Below, in pieces: positions 12,780-26,404 of a DNA stretch of 64,000 bases; the first letter of the stretch is position 1; each line of letters opens with the position of its first letter. A program made the translations under genes and the position numbers. Below the pieces are notes generated by a model, which ran no database searches, was not told the DNA's origin, and was given only the letters and a program-made list of their open reading frames with translations. The stretch is from Penelope pileata (taxonomy: Eukaryota > Chordata > Aves > Galliformes > Cracidae), in the NCBI GenBank assembly GCA_013396635.1, contig WBMW01001512.1, forward strand, positions 50,771 to 114,770, read 5' to 3'.

Positions 12780-13025
12780 ATGTTTAGCTGGCTTAGGCTT
12801 CAGGTGCCTAACCTCTGGCAAATGGGTCCTAGCCTCTGTGTCAAGTTTGAAGATGCAATTGGAAGGTCTGTTTTTAGCTTGTCACTTAGATTAATTTAGT
12901 TGGTTTTGTACATTGATGTTCAGTCTGAAAACAAGGCTAATTGATGTCTGCCTAACAGTTGTTTCCAATTGTGGTCTCAATACTACGTTCGTTGAGTTTG
13001 ACTAAATGGACTGCATTGTTAAAAA
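12780..13025. other. Candidate conserved non-coding element
   Basis: This is a non-repetitive stretch of even composition with ACTTAGATTAATTTAGTTGG near 12885, GGCTAATTGATGTCTGCC near 12935 and a CCAATTGTGG word near 12965. It has no open frame. The homeodomain-like TAAT words resemble developmental enhancers, but the call is inference from texture only. Confidence 0.22.
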
Positions 13026-15398
13026 CCCAAAAATATTTCCTACTGTTTCTTAAACAATTTAAGGTATTTGAAGTGAAAGGATACTTGAAAAAACAGACAC
13101 CAAACAAAAGAACCTGCTAGTAGAGATTTTTGTTGCTGATGCTTCTCAATTTTTACTACCAGCAAGGATTCACGTTTTGGAACTTCACTCAAAGAAACAA
13201 GACAAATATTTAATCTGCACAGTTCCTGATTTATATGTGATGTCGTGGACATTCTTTCATTTCTCTTTAGGCTTCCAAAACACTTCAAAAAGAACTACAA
13301 ATGTAAGCAGAAGCTATTCCCTTATCCTAGCAGAAGATCATTCCTCATCCATGGAGGCTCACATGGAAGTTTGATAAAACAGACCGTTAACATCAGTTCT
13401 GAAGGTCACAACATCAGTCTTAAATTTAGTCTTTTATAAAATCTCAGTTCCAAGTCATAGGGATGTTTTTGACATTAAGCCAGGATTCCGTTGACTTTCT
13501 GAAGTGGCCAAGTTCGGTTCATCAAATGTGAGAGAAAGGGGACCCTTAGAATAGCAATTCAAACCTCTGAAGATCTCAATAGTTCTCTGAAATTTCTCTA
13601 TGCCACTCGCTACTAAGGCAGCATCTGCAACCTTGGACATCTCAGCTGCCTATGGGTGTGCTCACATTTGTGTCCTCTTTCTAATTAGAAGTGTACTTTT
13701 GAGGCAATTATCTCTACCAAGCCCACTTGCTGTGCTTTGGTTCATAGGTAGTGTCAGCGTACATGAACTGAATTTCTTTCATATTAAATGAAGCTGATAG
13801 ATGTTCTAACTAACTGCACATAATGTGCAATAGCTGCTTGGTCCATAGCACTGGAGTAGAGCCAGTTCAAAATAACTCTTCTGAAACGTATGTGTGGACA
13901 GTAGCACCAAATGTTTTGCTAACAAATCTGCTTGTGTTGTGTTGTACTGTCGGCTGGTGTGGTCTAAGAGTGTGAGGAAGACATGCAAGAGAATGTTCCA
14001 GAATGGTGCCAAAGCAAACGGGTAGGGATATGATTCAACAGACACTAGACTGTGCAATGCCCAGCTGTTTTTCCTTTGGGTGCTCAGAAGGAAGGAACTT
14101 GTGTACTCACCAATAGCAAGTACTCCCGGGCAAGGAATGGCTTGCCTCAGTGGAGCTGCAGACTGGAGACTGACAACTCACATCTTTACCCTTTGTAGTA
14201 CCTTGTCTTATTGACAAGAAATGGACACTTGCTTTTTAGTAAAAGGCCATTTCTATAAAGTCTATTGTAAACCCTTTATATTTGAGGAGCCGGGGGGGAT
14301 GCGAACATTTTGAACACAGTCTTTCCTTTCCTCTGAGTCAGTAAGAACTCATTAAGATCTTTCCTAGAGGAATCAACAAGAGCCAAGTGAGGTGCTTCAG
14401 ATAAACACTGGAAGACTTTATTGGAGTGTTATAACTCTGGTGTGAAAATGGCTGTAAATACTTGGTACTTTTAAGAAAGAAGAATAATAAACTTTCTGAT
14501 GAATTCAGTGAAGATGAATTATAAAGTTCTGGATGGAATCCTTTATACGTATTCACGAGAAAATAAAAATTAAGTAATTGATCTGCATGTGAATTTTATA
14601 TATTTTACAGATAGGCAGAACTCTTTGAGCAAGGCTGAACCTGAAATATGGAATTATTATCTAATGTAAACTGGGAAAATAGTTCAGCTACGTGTTTTTT
14701 TAATGTTGAATTTCCTTGAGTTGGAATTACTGGACACTAGGGATCCTTTCATATTACCTCTGTCTCTCTTGCAAAAGGGAGACATACATGCTAGAAAAAA
14801 AAGAAGCACAGATGTAGTAGGAAAAAACACAGGTAGGTGAAGACACTGCACAAACATTTGTTTTGAAACACACTACAGTTTAGACTATTTCATTTAAATC
14901 TTAGAAGCTACTGCTCCCACAACAAAATAAACAAAAAAGAAATTGACTTTGGAGAAAGATCACCATAGAACTGGCTTTTTTTACTATATGGTTTTCACCT
15001 AAATGTGTGAGATCAGTCTTTGGCTTGTGAGCTAGGTCTGAGATTCTTAAAGACCAGCTTGTTCAACTGCTTCTTGTCTTGCAGCATTGATGGTTTTAAT
15101 ATTTCAGAGCATATGCTAGTGGAACTGGTGTGCCTACTAGTCCAATAATAGGCCAGGGTATATTGTCACAATGGTTACCTTTGTGTATTCTATTCTTTAC
15201 CTACCAGGCCATGCAATGTTGACATACAATATACTTTAAATTTCTGAACAATGTCTCTGAAATTTATCTTCCTTACTTATCAAAAGTTCATCAAAATGAT
15301 TTTATTTACTTATTTGTTTTCCAGTCAAAGACTAGTCTCCTTTTTCGTGAATAGATGTGGAGGAATCAAAATACACTCCTAGAAAGCAGTTAGGATTT
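13026..15398. other. Unique sequence, no feature recognised
   Basis: Open frames up to about 83 codons occur on both strands (for example 13806-14057 minus). None matches a family I know, and the frames overlap. No transposon boundary or RNA gene is seen. Confidence 0.5.
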
Positions 15399-15516
15399 CA
15401 CAGAATCATAGAATCCTTAGAGTTGGAAGGGACCTTTAAAGGTCATCTAGTCCAATTCCCCTGCAACGTACAGGGACATCTAGACAGCTAGATCAGGCTG
15501 CTCAGAGCTATGTCCA
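15399..15516 (-). mobile_element. CR1 LINE 3' end, short fragment
   Basis: The segment begins with the reversed CR1 tail (AGAATCATAGAATCC) and continues with GTTGGAAGGGACCTTTAAAG, CATCTAGTCCAA and GATCAGGCTGCTCAGAGC. This is the minus-strand reading of the CR1 3' UTR. About 115 bases remain, so it is a severely 5'-truncated insertion with no coding content. Confidence 0.93.
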
Positions 15517-18500
15517 TTTCAAATATGTCTGCAAAATTTCTGCTCACCTTATGGCAATATGTTAACTATAAATAGAGAAGAAGAACGGAGATAATTAGGG
15601 GAGGAAAACAGCATTCACTGATATCCGAAGAATGAGTGCACTGTCTGCTCCATTACATAGTGATCAAATAGTTCTGAACTTGAAAAGCTGGATCTGTAAT
15701 GTAAGTTTAAAAATGGAGATTGTGTGATATCCTTGTCTAGATCCAGACTGGCTTCATTATTAATCCACCTGCTGAATAAAATGAGTGCCTAAGAGGGTCT
15801 CCAGTTTAAGAGTGCGAAACAACAGTGATTAGCAAAAGGCAATGCAGAACTATGGAGATACCACAGGTCTAAGTACTTTCCAGAATGTTTTGGATTGTGA
15901 GGTGCATCTTTTCTAATCTGGTGATATCTCAAAGAGGACATCCAGTATAAAAAGGCAACTAACGTCATTTTCAGATACTGCTTTTGTTTCATATAAGAGC
16001 TTTGGTTTCAAGAATAGTAGAAAATTAAGAGAAATGCATAATCAGACAGCAAATGATCTGAGATCTCTAGTGCTGTTATGTTAGTATTGATGTTCTGGTC
16101 ATCAGTATTCCAGGACTTCTTTCACCCAACAATGAAGTTTTTTAATTTGGATATAAATCTAGAAAGACTGAACAGAGAGAGTGGTTAGTAAATAAGCATC
16201 ATGGGAGACTGGAACACATATTCACACTCAATTCCACACTTGAGAGATAAATGCACCGGAAAGTAGGAAGCAAACTGCACCTGTCTGACTTGTGGGAATT
16301 TAGCCTAGAAATTTCTCACTACGTTCAGCTAAGGTCATGTCAGATATAAATTTGCAGTAACTCCAGATGTCAGTGAGATTCATACAGATGAAATCAATGT
16401 TATCATCACGACTCAAAACACTGCGTCTTTCCATTCAAACTGATTCATGAAGAACACAACGAAGAAAAATCCGTTTTGTTAGATCTCTTGAAAAGAAAGT
16501 GTTGTCACTTAAAAAAACAGATACAAGGAGTAGAACCTCATCAGTTTGTTGGCCACAGGACAATATGACCTTCATCATATGCGCTTTCATTTTGAAGTAT
16601 AAAAGTTGGTTCATAATGTAATCAGAACCATGGAAGACAATCCATGAATGACCATTAAGAACACAGCCGCTGCCTCTGATTCAATAAATCTCTACAGAGC
16701 ATGTCACAAAAAGCACTGGAGAGAACAAAAGATAGCACCACAATACACTTTCATTTAACTTTTCCCTATAAATCTGGTACTGTCAAATGTAAGAAACAAG
16801 ACTAAAGTAGATGGCCCTTTCTGTCTGACAAAATCCTGACAAAAGCTTCTGGATCCTTGGAAAAATGTCCATATGGGGGTTGAATATCACTTGATTCACC
16901 TTACTGGTTTCCTCCTAGTGGGACATAATGGACTGCACTATGTTCTGTTTTGGATTCAGATCTGAATTTTATTCTCATTGGCAGAATACCTATTTAATAT
17001 AATTCTACCTTAGGTGAAATGACACTTTTTTGGAGCCTTGTGTTATTCATCCCGTTTTGGTTTTAGTATTCTAAAAATGTTCCAAAGCAACTGTTTTTCC
17101 TTGGCAAGGTGACTCAGTCAAATTGGACAAATTACTATAGCAGTGAGGGTTCAGCCTGGCTTACAATCCTGCACAGAAGAAAGTGCACAGACATACTTAT
17201 GGGTTCAACCTTGCTTTTGACAGCCTGAGACTCCCATTACAGTGTAGACGGGGAAGGGAAGGAAGGACATCAAACACCTCAGTATAAATCAAATTTTGCT
17301 AATTGACTATTTATTGTACTTCAATGGATTGAATTCTCAATTCTTAAAATAATCTTTCCTGCTAATGCTAGTTCTATATCATTCAGTGCTACAGAAATTG
17401 AGTATTCTTTTCCAAAAATTCAAAACCTCCTCCTGCTGTAGGCACTTAGGTTAGCTGTCAGGACAGCATACATATGTCTGTGTATTGCTAGAGGTGTTTC
17501 TCAGTGGTGCGTGAATGAATTCTCCTGCCTGGTGTAGTTTGGATAATAGCTCTGTTCCCATGCAGTTGATTGTGGAACAGTATGCTGCGGCTGTGCTCCT
17601 GCCGGAAGGCATATAAGGCTCAAGTGTCTGCAGCTCCTCAGCAGCCATGACCAGCCCTTCCAAAGAATATAGTTTAGTTCAAATGGCCTTCTTTCACTGG
17701 CCACTTTTTACCCACGATCAAGAATTTAGGTGACATGTCAATGTCACAAAGTTGTCTTTGTACCTCTTGTGCAGATTTGATCCAGGGGGGCATGCCATGG
17801 AGCAGAATATCACACATTGGCTGCTTGAGTTTTTAAATGAAGGTGTTTCTTTACAAAAATAAAATTACATTCAAGGCTTCTAAATGGCCAGACAGGTTTT
17901 TCCTTTGTGAGAAATCTTTCCATCATTAGAACAGGCAAATGAGACTGGTGAAAACCACAACAACTGTTGCTGGTTTTGTGCTGAAGAACAGAAATTAACC
18001 TCTCCACAAAGAATTCCCATCACAAGTACACCTTTAAATCTTTTGACTAAACTAGAAACATTTCAAATTATTTTTAAAAATGGAGATTCTTTTCATTACT
18101 TTTATGTGGTGTGCCTCCCTGGTGCATTCTGTCTAAGCATGAATTTGTCTGTTCACTCTCTCTCTAATCTACATCCACAGTGGCCTCAGTAGAAAGGCTG
18201 GAAATAGTATTACGAGCAGCCAAATTTGAAACTGTTTCGATTTATTGTCTTTTCTGGGCAAATGGACAATAGTGTTCCATAGATGGATTATAGTTGATTT
18301 CTTTAATCTGTGCAGTCTCTGCAAGGACTCAGCTGGAGCCTTTGTTTTCTCACCTGCTCTCTTCAATAGCCTCAATAGCTTAAATTCCTCACTCCCTCAG
18401 CCCTTGGGTCTCATTCAGCTCAGCTAGATTGCTGGATCTGTTCTAGGCAGCTGAGGAGGTTTGAGAGGTAAAGAAAGGGGCAATGTTGCAGAGGATTGTC

Positions 18501-21500
18501 CTGGGCACCTCACCTCCTCCCAGATGAGCATTCTACCATGCCTGGCAGAGATCCAGTCTATATGTTATGTGTATACAAGTATGATTCAAGTGTTGTTCAC
18601 GATCGCTGAGAGAATGACGCCTTATGAGCCCTTGCTCTCTTTTCATTACGTTAATCATGTGTCAGAGCTTGCTAAAGTTAAAAAATGAACTGGGAGCAGA
18701 AACAGAACCATGTTCTAGCATCAACTAGTTCTTGTGATATATCTAAATGAAATACAGAGACATTGAAAAGACAACCTCAGGACCTATTCATAAACCTCAA
18801 ACATGGCCAAGTAAATGAACACTGTTGATCGTAAGTTATCTGTTCTGTCTCATTCAGCAAGATTCAAACTGAACATTTCAAAAATAAAAACCCTTCAGAG
18901 ACTGCTAAACAAAACTAGATATGAAGCCACCCAAACATGACTTTTAGTTACTGCTGCAAAGACTCCTTTCTAGCTGATGTCCCACTTGGATTTTGAAAGC
19001 ACTCCGAATTTTTCTGCTGGAACTGAATTTGATTTTCCAGGGTAGCAACACTTTTGCAAATACATAGGCTGTTATCTTACAGTGGGCTGAAGTGTATGTA
19101 ATACAGTGGCTACAGGGATTTGACCTGAATTTTTTCTTTACTGTGTTGGAATTATGCTTTCACACAGGGAAGAGAAACACTTCAGACTTTGCTTTTACAA
19201 TGTGAGAGCTGGATGATTTTATGATGCAGTTACTGTAGGAAGAAACGAGATTATTCCAGCTTCCATCCAGCTATATCTCCATTTCTTTGCTCAACACAGG
19301 GCTTTAGAAAGGCACTTTTGAGTGCCTTCAGAGACAACACTATATTTCAGTCAAACAGATAAAGAAGGAGAGTATTATTGTTTCTGGACAAAACTACACA
19401 AGTGCGTGCTGGGTAGAGGTGCCCAGAGGGTCCGTCACATTCCCAGTGTGCTCAATGGTGCACAGTCTTTGCTGTAGTCCTGTCGTATTAGATTCCTTGC
19501 CCACAGGAAAAGAGTTGCCCTTTGAAATTATTTTGAAAGTATCTAGAATTTCTGTATGTCTGAAATCTGAGACAGATATTCAGGCTCTGCTCAGAGAAGA
19601 AAAAAAGTCAAAGGAAAAAGTAAAGAGAACTTACTCCAACTCACGGTCAATCCATCTTGCTAGTTATGTGAGACTTGGTAGTGAAAAAATGTTTGCAGTG
19701 GCAGCTCCAATGACCTTTAGCTGGTGAAGGCTACTGTGCAAATGCAGTGCATTTCCTTTTGTGGTGTGTTGTGGTCCTGGGCTTCACACTAGAGAAGGCA
19801 CCATCCATACCTTGTTCAGGAGCGAAGTAACCCAGATTTTCCTCGGGGTTGTAAAACTCCAAAGGAGACAGACCCTACTATCCCCAAGGTAAGAACCACT
19901 CCTGAGTGTATAAGTTCTCTATTCAGAGCACTGATCTCCTTTAGGCTTTAATAAATGCACTCAGAGTGATCGTACAATGGCACATAAATGATCACTGTTC
20001 CTCACATGCAAGGGTACAGGATTGTTCAGTGTTCATTCATTAGATATAAGTCATGTTAAAAAGCCTGGTCTGGCCAACTCTTCATGATTTTTTCTGATCC
20101 ATGATCTCACTGGATCTGTGAGGTTGGAATATACTCTATACACTATTACATCCCAGAATAACAAGAGCTTGACATCCACTAGAAGGAATGGCTGATTTTT
20201 TTGGTACTGGTGGTTTTGAGGCTTTTTGCACTGTTTTTGGGGGAAGCGGGTGTTGTTGTTTTTATTTTTATTTTTCAAAAAATAGCATATTATGATTACA
20301 TTTAATGTAAATAAGTAGGAATATATTCACAGACATCCCTTCTAGTCATCTGAGGAAATACTCTTGTAGGTAGAATTAATCTATATCCCTTATTTTATGT
20401 GGGTTGATTCTGAGGATATCATCTAGACTAAAGTAAGATTTCATGACTATTCCTCCTGTTGCTAACACAAAATTCCTAGGGTTTTGACTGATTTGAGATT
20501 GATGTTTGAATATTGATCACTAACATCAACATTTTGCCAGCTGTTATTTTTTATTCCAAGGTTCAACAAGATGGGTTCAAGAAATTTCAGCTGATTTAAA
20601 GTTTTGGCCACTTCTGAAAAAGGAGAAATTATTTGTTGTCCAGTTTGGAATATGGTGTAATAAAAAACAGGGTTAGGTTTACAGTGGGGAATATTCAAAT
20701 CCAACTTTTCTTCCTGAAATTCCAAATTTCCATCTGGAAACTATATTTTTTAACTCCCAGGAATGTCCTTTCATAGTCTGGTCTTAAACCGATGTGTACT
20801 GTCTTCTGTTCACTGCTGCAGAGATACCAATGTAATAAAACCCAGCAGGGTGACTTTGTGCATATTTGTGATACCACTGAAACCTACAATTCATCTTTAT
20901 AGGTTACTGTTAAAGACGTTTTTAAAGATGATTGACAAGATATTCTAGAAAACTACGTGCTGAAATCCTCCCCCACAGGAGTGCGTATACAGAATATATG
21001 GAGGTACACACACGTTATAGCAGCAGGAGATCACTGTAGTAGCAGTAGCAGAAGCAATAAGTTGGCAGTCAGTAGCTAAAAGGAAAGTAAACTAAATCAG
21101 AAATTAGGTCCAGAATGCAAACACAGAAAGAATTTCACATGCTGTGCCATCAGCATGCAAGTTTCCAGAAGCTCTTCCAACACCATACTATCCTTTCTCT
21201 CTGCTCTTTCTCAGCCCCTATCCCTTTTTCTGTGCTGATGTTCAGAGGGAACTTTGCAGCTAGATTTGACCATACTATTCATTACTGAAAAAAAAATGAA
21301 TAGAAAAATATATTAAAAATCAGCAGGGATAAATCCCATATGCCTCATTGCCTTGTACAGTACAAAATGTATGCCTGTATGTACAGTACAACACTACATT
21401 AAACCAGAAGGAAAACTCCTGTATAATCTTGGTGCAACAAAACTATCTGTATACTAAAAACAAGCCCTTATTTATTAAGACCCCCAAATTCCAACATCCA

Positions 21501-22812
21501 TTTGAAAACTGAGCCTCTTTCAAAGTCTCTGAGTCATCATGAAGAACATGATTCATTCAGTATCCCCAGCTCTCCACGGCTTTCTTAAGAGTAAGAGCAG
21601 ATTTAACTTTAAGCTTCCTCTGGCAATTTGAAAACCACTATTTGGTGCTACCAATCTCTGCTTCTAACCTTGAAGAGAATTGCATTCTATTGATGGTTCT
21701 GCATTCTTGTCCTAAAAATGAGCCTCATTCTTTTTTTCTGAGTAATTTGAAGTATAATCTGGTTAAATGCTTTTTAAGGAGCCATGAAATTCTATTTTCC
21801 ACGTCAGACATAGCTATTTTGAGGACTTGCATTTCCAGCAGAGGGAACTTCACAAATATTAGTCCTTTCATAGAGCTAGGAGCTGGTGCTGTCCAGCTGT
21901 GATCTCCTGGCCTCAGCCTGAAAACATGCTGTTATATAAAATCTCTGTTAACCAGAGACTGAAAAGATGCCTGCGTCATGGAACACATTTGTTCCAGGAA
22001 TTCTTACCAAATACAGGCATCTGATGAATTTCTTTTTGTTCACATTAGGGCCACTCTATTTATTAACCTCTTATGCCTATGTGGAAGGAGCCAACAAAGC
22101 GGAAGTGCTAAGACCTGCATTTTGTTCTTTGCTTGATTGCACATACGGTAGTATTTTCAAGCCGGTAGTACAGCAAGGATTTGTACCTTCCCAATTTAAG
22201 CAGTGCTTTCTAATGACTACTTACGCAGGAAACTTGCCCACTGTTCAGATGTTTACATTTCTTTACTCCTGTACTTAGCAGCAGCACTCGATAACTTTTG
22301 CGTTCAATAACACATGCTGAGATTTTCACTGTGTTTTCCTATTGCTTTCTATTTTATGATACACTGTATGGTGCTCTTAAAAAGAATGTGTGAAGTTCCC
22401 TTGATACATACCCAACAGAAGCAAAGAAGTTATTTCCCAAATCACCATGTGAGATATGCTGCTTTAAGCACTGCAAAAATAACTCCTTTTCTTTTGAGAA
22501 CTTTCCAGATAGATTGTCCTAATGTTTCTGAAATTTTTAGAAATCGTCCAGACATTTGACAGAGATCACTCATTTTACACAAGTTATTAAATAATAACAT
22601 ACCGGGTCTACAAATAAAAGATGAATTTACTGAGTTTTATATTCACAATGAAGGTGTTTGTTTTACCCAACAAGTAAACTTCTGGATTTGCATGAATTCT
22701 TTTTATTGCTGACTGTACCCAAATACTGTGCCCTCGCACGTTATGCTGCATTATTTAGGAGCTGCTCTTAGTTTGTTCATGAAAGCAAATGCTGGACTAC
22801 TATACCATACCT
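15517..22812. other. Long unique stretch, no feature recognised
   Basis: I see no transposon or RNA gene across about 7.3 kb. Open frames (for example 19419-19727 plus, 21642-21902 plus, 21967-22278 plus) are at most 103 codons and match nothing I recognise. A region at 17450-17710 is less AT-rich, with overlapping minus-strand frames, but shows no domain. The small inverted words around 21356-21390 (repeated GTACAGTACAA) are too short to call. Confidence 0.5.
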
Positions 22813-22860
22813 CTATTTTATTTTATTTTGTTTTATTTTATTTTATTTTATTTTATTTTT
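22813..22860. repeat. (TTTTA)n microsatellite
   Basis: About nine TTTTA units with a single TTTTG interruption are visible. It is likely to vary in length between individuals. It also accounts for the F/Y/L-rich stretch in the open frame crossing it at 22728-22952. Confidence 0.95.
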
Positions 22861-23689
22861 GTATATGGTTAGCTTCAGTGGTAGTTTACAGCTTGTGGTC
22901 TGAAAATTTTGGGAATGCCTGCACTGCTTTTTCGTGGTCTGCAGCAGCATAACTAAGCCTGTGTTTAGAAAGCTAAAACATTCTGAGCAGGATCTGCCCC
23001 TCCATTAAAAAGTTTTAAGGCACAAAACTTAAAAAAAAAAAAATTGAAATAACTCCTTTACAATGAATGATATGAAATAGCTCCTGTGTGGTCACTGGGG
23101 AACTCAGTAAATAGTGAATTAAGCATACTTACTTATGCATTGGTGGGGCTATTTATAAGTATAACGGCGCTGTCTATACAGTTATGCCTTAAGAGAAAAC
23201 AATCATCTGGATGATTATAGAAAAATGAACAGCAGTACATGAGGAGGATGAAACTTAATAGTCAGATTGATTTTTGAAGTATTGGTAAATATTGTAGCAG
23301 AGTCTGAACAGAGAGTTGGTTTCAGAAGCATCGTAGAAATGAAAGTTCCTTAAATAATATTCTTTGAAATGAAATATTTTTATAACTAATCAGAATTGAG
23401 AAGGAAAAAGAGATGTTAAATATTATAGATGTGCTTCTCAGAGAGGTCTATTTTCTAAACTACTTCTATTTTAATTACATATCTATCCCTTCGATTCTTC
23501 ACTAAGTTGGTAAATGGACTTGGAGTACTTGTGAAATAACGGCATCACAAGGACTGAAAGCAAAATATAAGGTAATGGGAAAGGATTTTTAGATTATTTA
23601 AAGTTGTCAAGTTTTTTGCTAAACCTACTTAATTTCAATAGTTTCATAGGAACAAGGAAGTTTTTATTTAAGATCTGTAAACTTTGACA
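22861..23689. other. Unique AT-rich sequence, no feature recognised
   Basis: A run of A at about 23031-23042 is the only simple feature. There is no supported gene or transposon. Confidence 0.5.
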
Positions 23690-23946
23690 TGTCGTGGTCT
23701 TGCAGTTTAACCTGGCAGGCGGCTCAGCACCACAATGCTGTTCACTCACTAACAGCAGGATAGGAAAGAGAACTGGAAAATGGTAAAACTCGTGGGTTGA
23801 GATAGAGTTTAATAGGAGAGCAAATGAAGGGAAAACAATAGTAATAATAACAGTGATAAAAGAATATACATAACAAGTGATGCACAACACAATTTCTCAC
23901 CACCTGCTAACCAGTGCCCAGCCAGTCCCCAAGCAATGGGGATAGT
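23690..23946 (-). mobile_element. Avian ERVL-type LTR, partial copy
   Basis: Read on the plus strand this is the reverse complement of a common avian LTR. It starts near TGTCGTGG. The landmarks are GGTAAAACTCGTGGGTTGAG (23785-23804), GAGTTTAATAGGA, an A-rich AATAGTAATAATAA patch, then AACAAGTGATGCACAACACA and GCCCAGCCAGTCCCCAAGCA. The match fades after about 23946, so roughly half of the LTR is missing. It shares the CTCGTGGGTTGAGATA block with the LTR at 26405 but is more decayed and was probably an independent, older insertion. No retroviral coding sequence adjoins it. Confidence 0.82.
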
Positions 23947-26399
23947 CAATGAGGATATCTTTCTATGTTGTTTTGAAGGCTGATAAAGTCTACATGTAAC
24001 GCAATTGGTGTATTTTCTCTCAGGGCTGGCCACTATTCAGTGTGATTTATCACATCATCTAGGATGAGTGTAAAGATAAAGGCCATAACTTCCTGATATA
24101 AATAAAGGAAAACCCCTGAGAGATAATGAAATATATCATTATCAAAGAACTGCTCAAAAATACTCCGAGATGAAGCATCTTGGTACACAGATATGTCTAG
24201 AGAGTATATATTGCTACTTTATCACTGCCTAACGGAGGAGAAAATTGATCTTGAGAAATGAGTCAATGGAGTTCTTTGAAAAATGTACTTTCAATGTGCT
24301 TGAAGACCATGTTATGTGCCAGTGATAATCACCCTAGCTCCAGCTAACATGCATCCATCTTCTTGATGGTGAGACAACCACAACACCATATAAAATCAGT
24401 AGGATTTGCTGCACAAACCACTTTCAGTACAGTAATGAGTTGATAATGTTGAAGTGTCAAAATAATAGGCTCAAAGGACTTCACTCTCTGAAAATAAAGC
24501 AATTCATTGCTTTTTAAAGCAGCTCAGTAAGGTCTTCTTAAAGCACCAGCAAGGTGAGAGAAACCTGACGAGAAGCTAAGGTTTGACTGAAGTGAGAATT
24601 TGGTGCTCATGGGTGTTACATCCTGTGTGTTATGTGAATCAGCCTCATATGTGACAGAAATCCAGAAGAGACTCTTACTTGAGTTCCTTGTCGGCTGCAG
24701 CATCCCAGGACTGGCTTTCTGGTATTTTTTTGAATACCCCAGGCTGGTATTCAAGATACAGAGGAAAGAGTCCTGAAGCACACAGTCTTACATGTTCTTA
24801 CCTTCCTCCAGTACTGTCATTTGCCAGGGATCCCAGCGGCTAGCAGCAACAGCCTTTATTTCCTACAAGAGTAATTCAAGGTCTGGTAAGGTTGGTGAGC
24901 AGACCAATCTCTGGCTAAGGGCCAGGTGCCTCCTTGGAGCGTAAGCTTCTCATGAACCAGGGCCCTATGGTCCTGAGTGTGTTTGTGTGTGCTCTCACTG
25001 CTGTTGAGGATGCAAAGGGGATCTTGAGCTGTGTTCACTGTGCCAGGGAAAACACATCGGCCTAATCACAAGCGACTTTAAAAATCAGAGTGATTTTCCT
25101 GTAACTAGGATGTCAGCAGAAATTCATAGAGAAGAATTTGCTGGAGACCCATTTCCAGACAGTTAAGAAATCTGAACAACAAAGATAAATTCTTCATGTT
25201 AATATACCTTTCACTAAATCATAATTTGAGGAGCCCCATTCTTCATTTCTATGTAGGGCACTGGCATGGTATTCATCATATCATTTTAAACCATTTTAAA
25301 CTGGATACCTGGATGTTTCAGGATGGACTTAGTCACCTGTATGCAAATTGGAGGATATTGCTGGAGGGTGGTTTCATCTCTTCTGTCTCATGATGAAATT
25401 GATATTATCTCAGATTAATGGATTCCATATAAAACTACCTCATGACATATAGGTGTAGTTTTGGCTGTAAGGTTAAAAATAAATGAATCTGTTTTTCTTA
25501 CTGCTGGGGACATAGGAGCCTCCCATACTAGATACAAAATGACGCTGACAAACTGCTCTAGTCATTCACTACTAACTTGAATAAATAATTGCAAAACACA
25601 TGATGAAAATCTTGTCCAAGATGCACTACTTCTAAGAAACTCTTGATGTCCTGTCTTTATTTTTTGCATACTTTAAAGATAACATAATTTTTTCTTTGTT
25701 TCCATTATGTTACTGTGAAAATGAAACAAAACAAGCTTACAACCTGCTGCCTACTTTCATGTCTGACAACTGCTTTTAGATACAATCAGGCATTCATTTC
25801 TCCTTGCTGGGGTACCAGCTTCTTCCAGCTGCTCTTTTAGCAACAGCTCTGAACACCCAGCTCCTCATCCTGTTTGCATGCTGCTAACCATCTTCCTTGT
25901 GAGCTGATTCAGTGGCCCTTCATGCTTCGTCCTCTCTTATATTCAATGGTGAGAAACATCCACAGAAAGCACTGTGGGAAAGATGCAGACGGGTACTGTT
26001 TACTATCTCTTTTAAAAAACCACTAATGACCACATCTGGACCTTCCTTAGTTCTCACAGACTACTGCCAACCTTCATGGGTCAGGGAGTGTGAGATGGGA
26101 GCTACATGTGCTATCTTGCAGATGTGCCAGTGAACAGGACCTCTTGTTTGGAGCCACGGAACCATATCTGTAACAGAAATATTAAGTAAGCTCAGGCAAT
26201 TAATTTTCCCCAAATTAGAACTGCCTGTTTCTTTCAAGCTCATACATATTGACTTCCATGAGACCAGAGTACCCACCACTCTGAAAGCTAAGCCTATTAG
26301 CTGTAACAAAGGGGTGTTTCTTACTTTTTAAAAGTACATTAGGTTACAGCTCATCAATGTAGGATCAATAGAAGTGTATGAAATGAGACAACACGGTGA
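23947..26399. other. Unique sequence between two LTRs, no viral genes seen
   Basis: I looked specifically for gag, pol or env remnants because two LTRs of one family and orientation flank this 2.45 kb. Open frames are short (85 codons or fewer) and none shows protease, reverse transcriptase, integrase or envelope motifs. The interval therefore looks like host sequence and not the inside of a provirus. Confidence 0.55.
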
Positions 26400-26404
26400 C
26401 AATA
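26400..26404. repeat. Left 5-bp target-site duplication (CAATA)
   Basis: CAATA directly precedes the TG end of the LTR and is repeated exactly at 26977-26981, after its CA end. Five-base duplications fit ERVL-class integration. Confidence 0.8.

Noticed and set aside
13806..14057. Transposase-like minus-strand frame
   Set aside because: A few residues suggested a transposase C-terminus, but no catalytic motif, terminal repeat or target duplication could be found.
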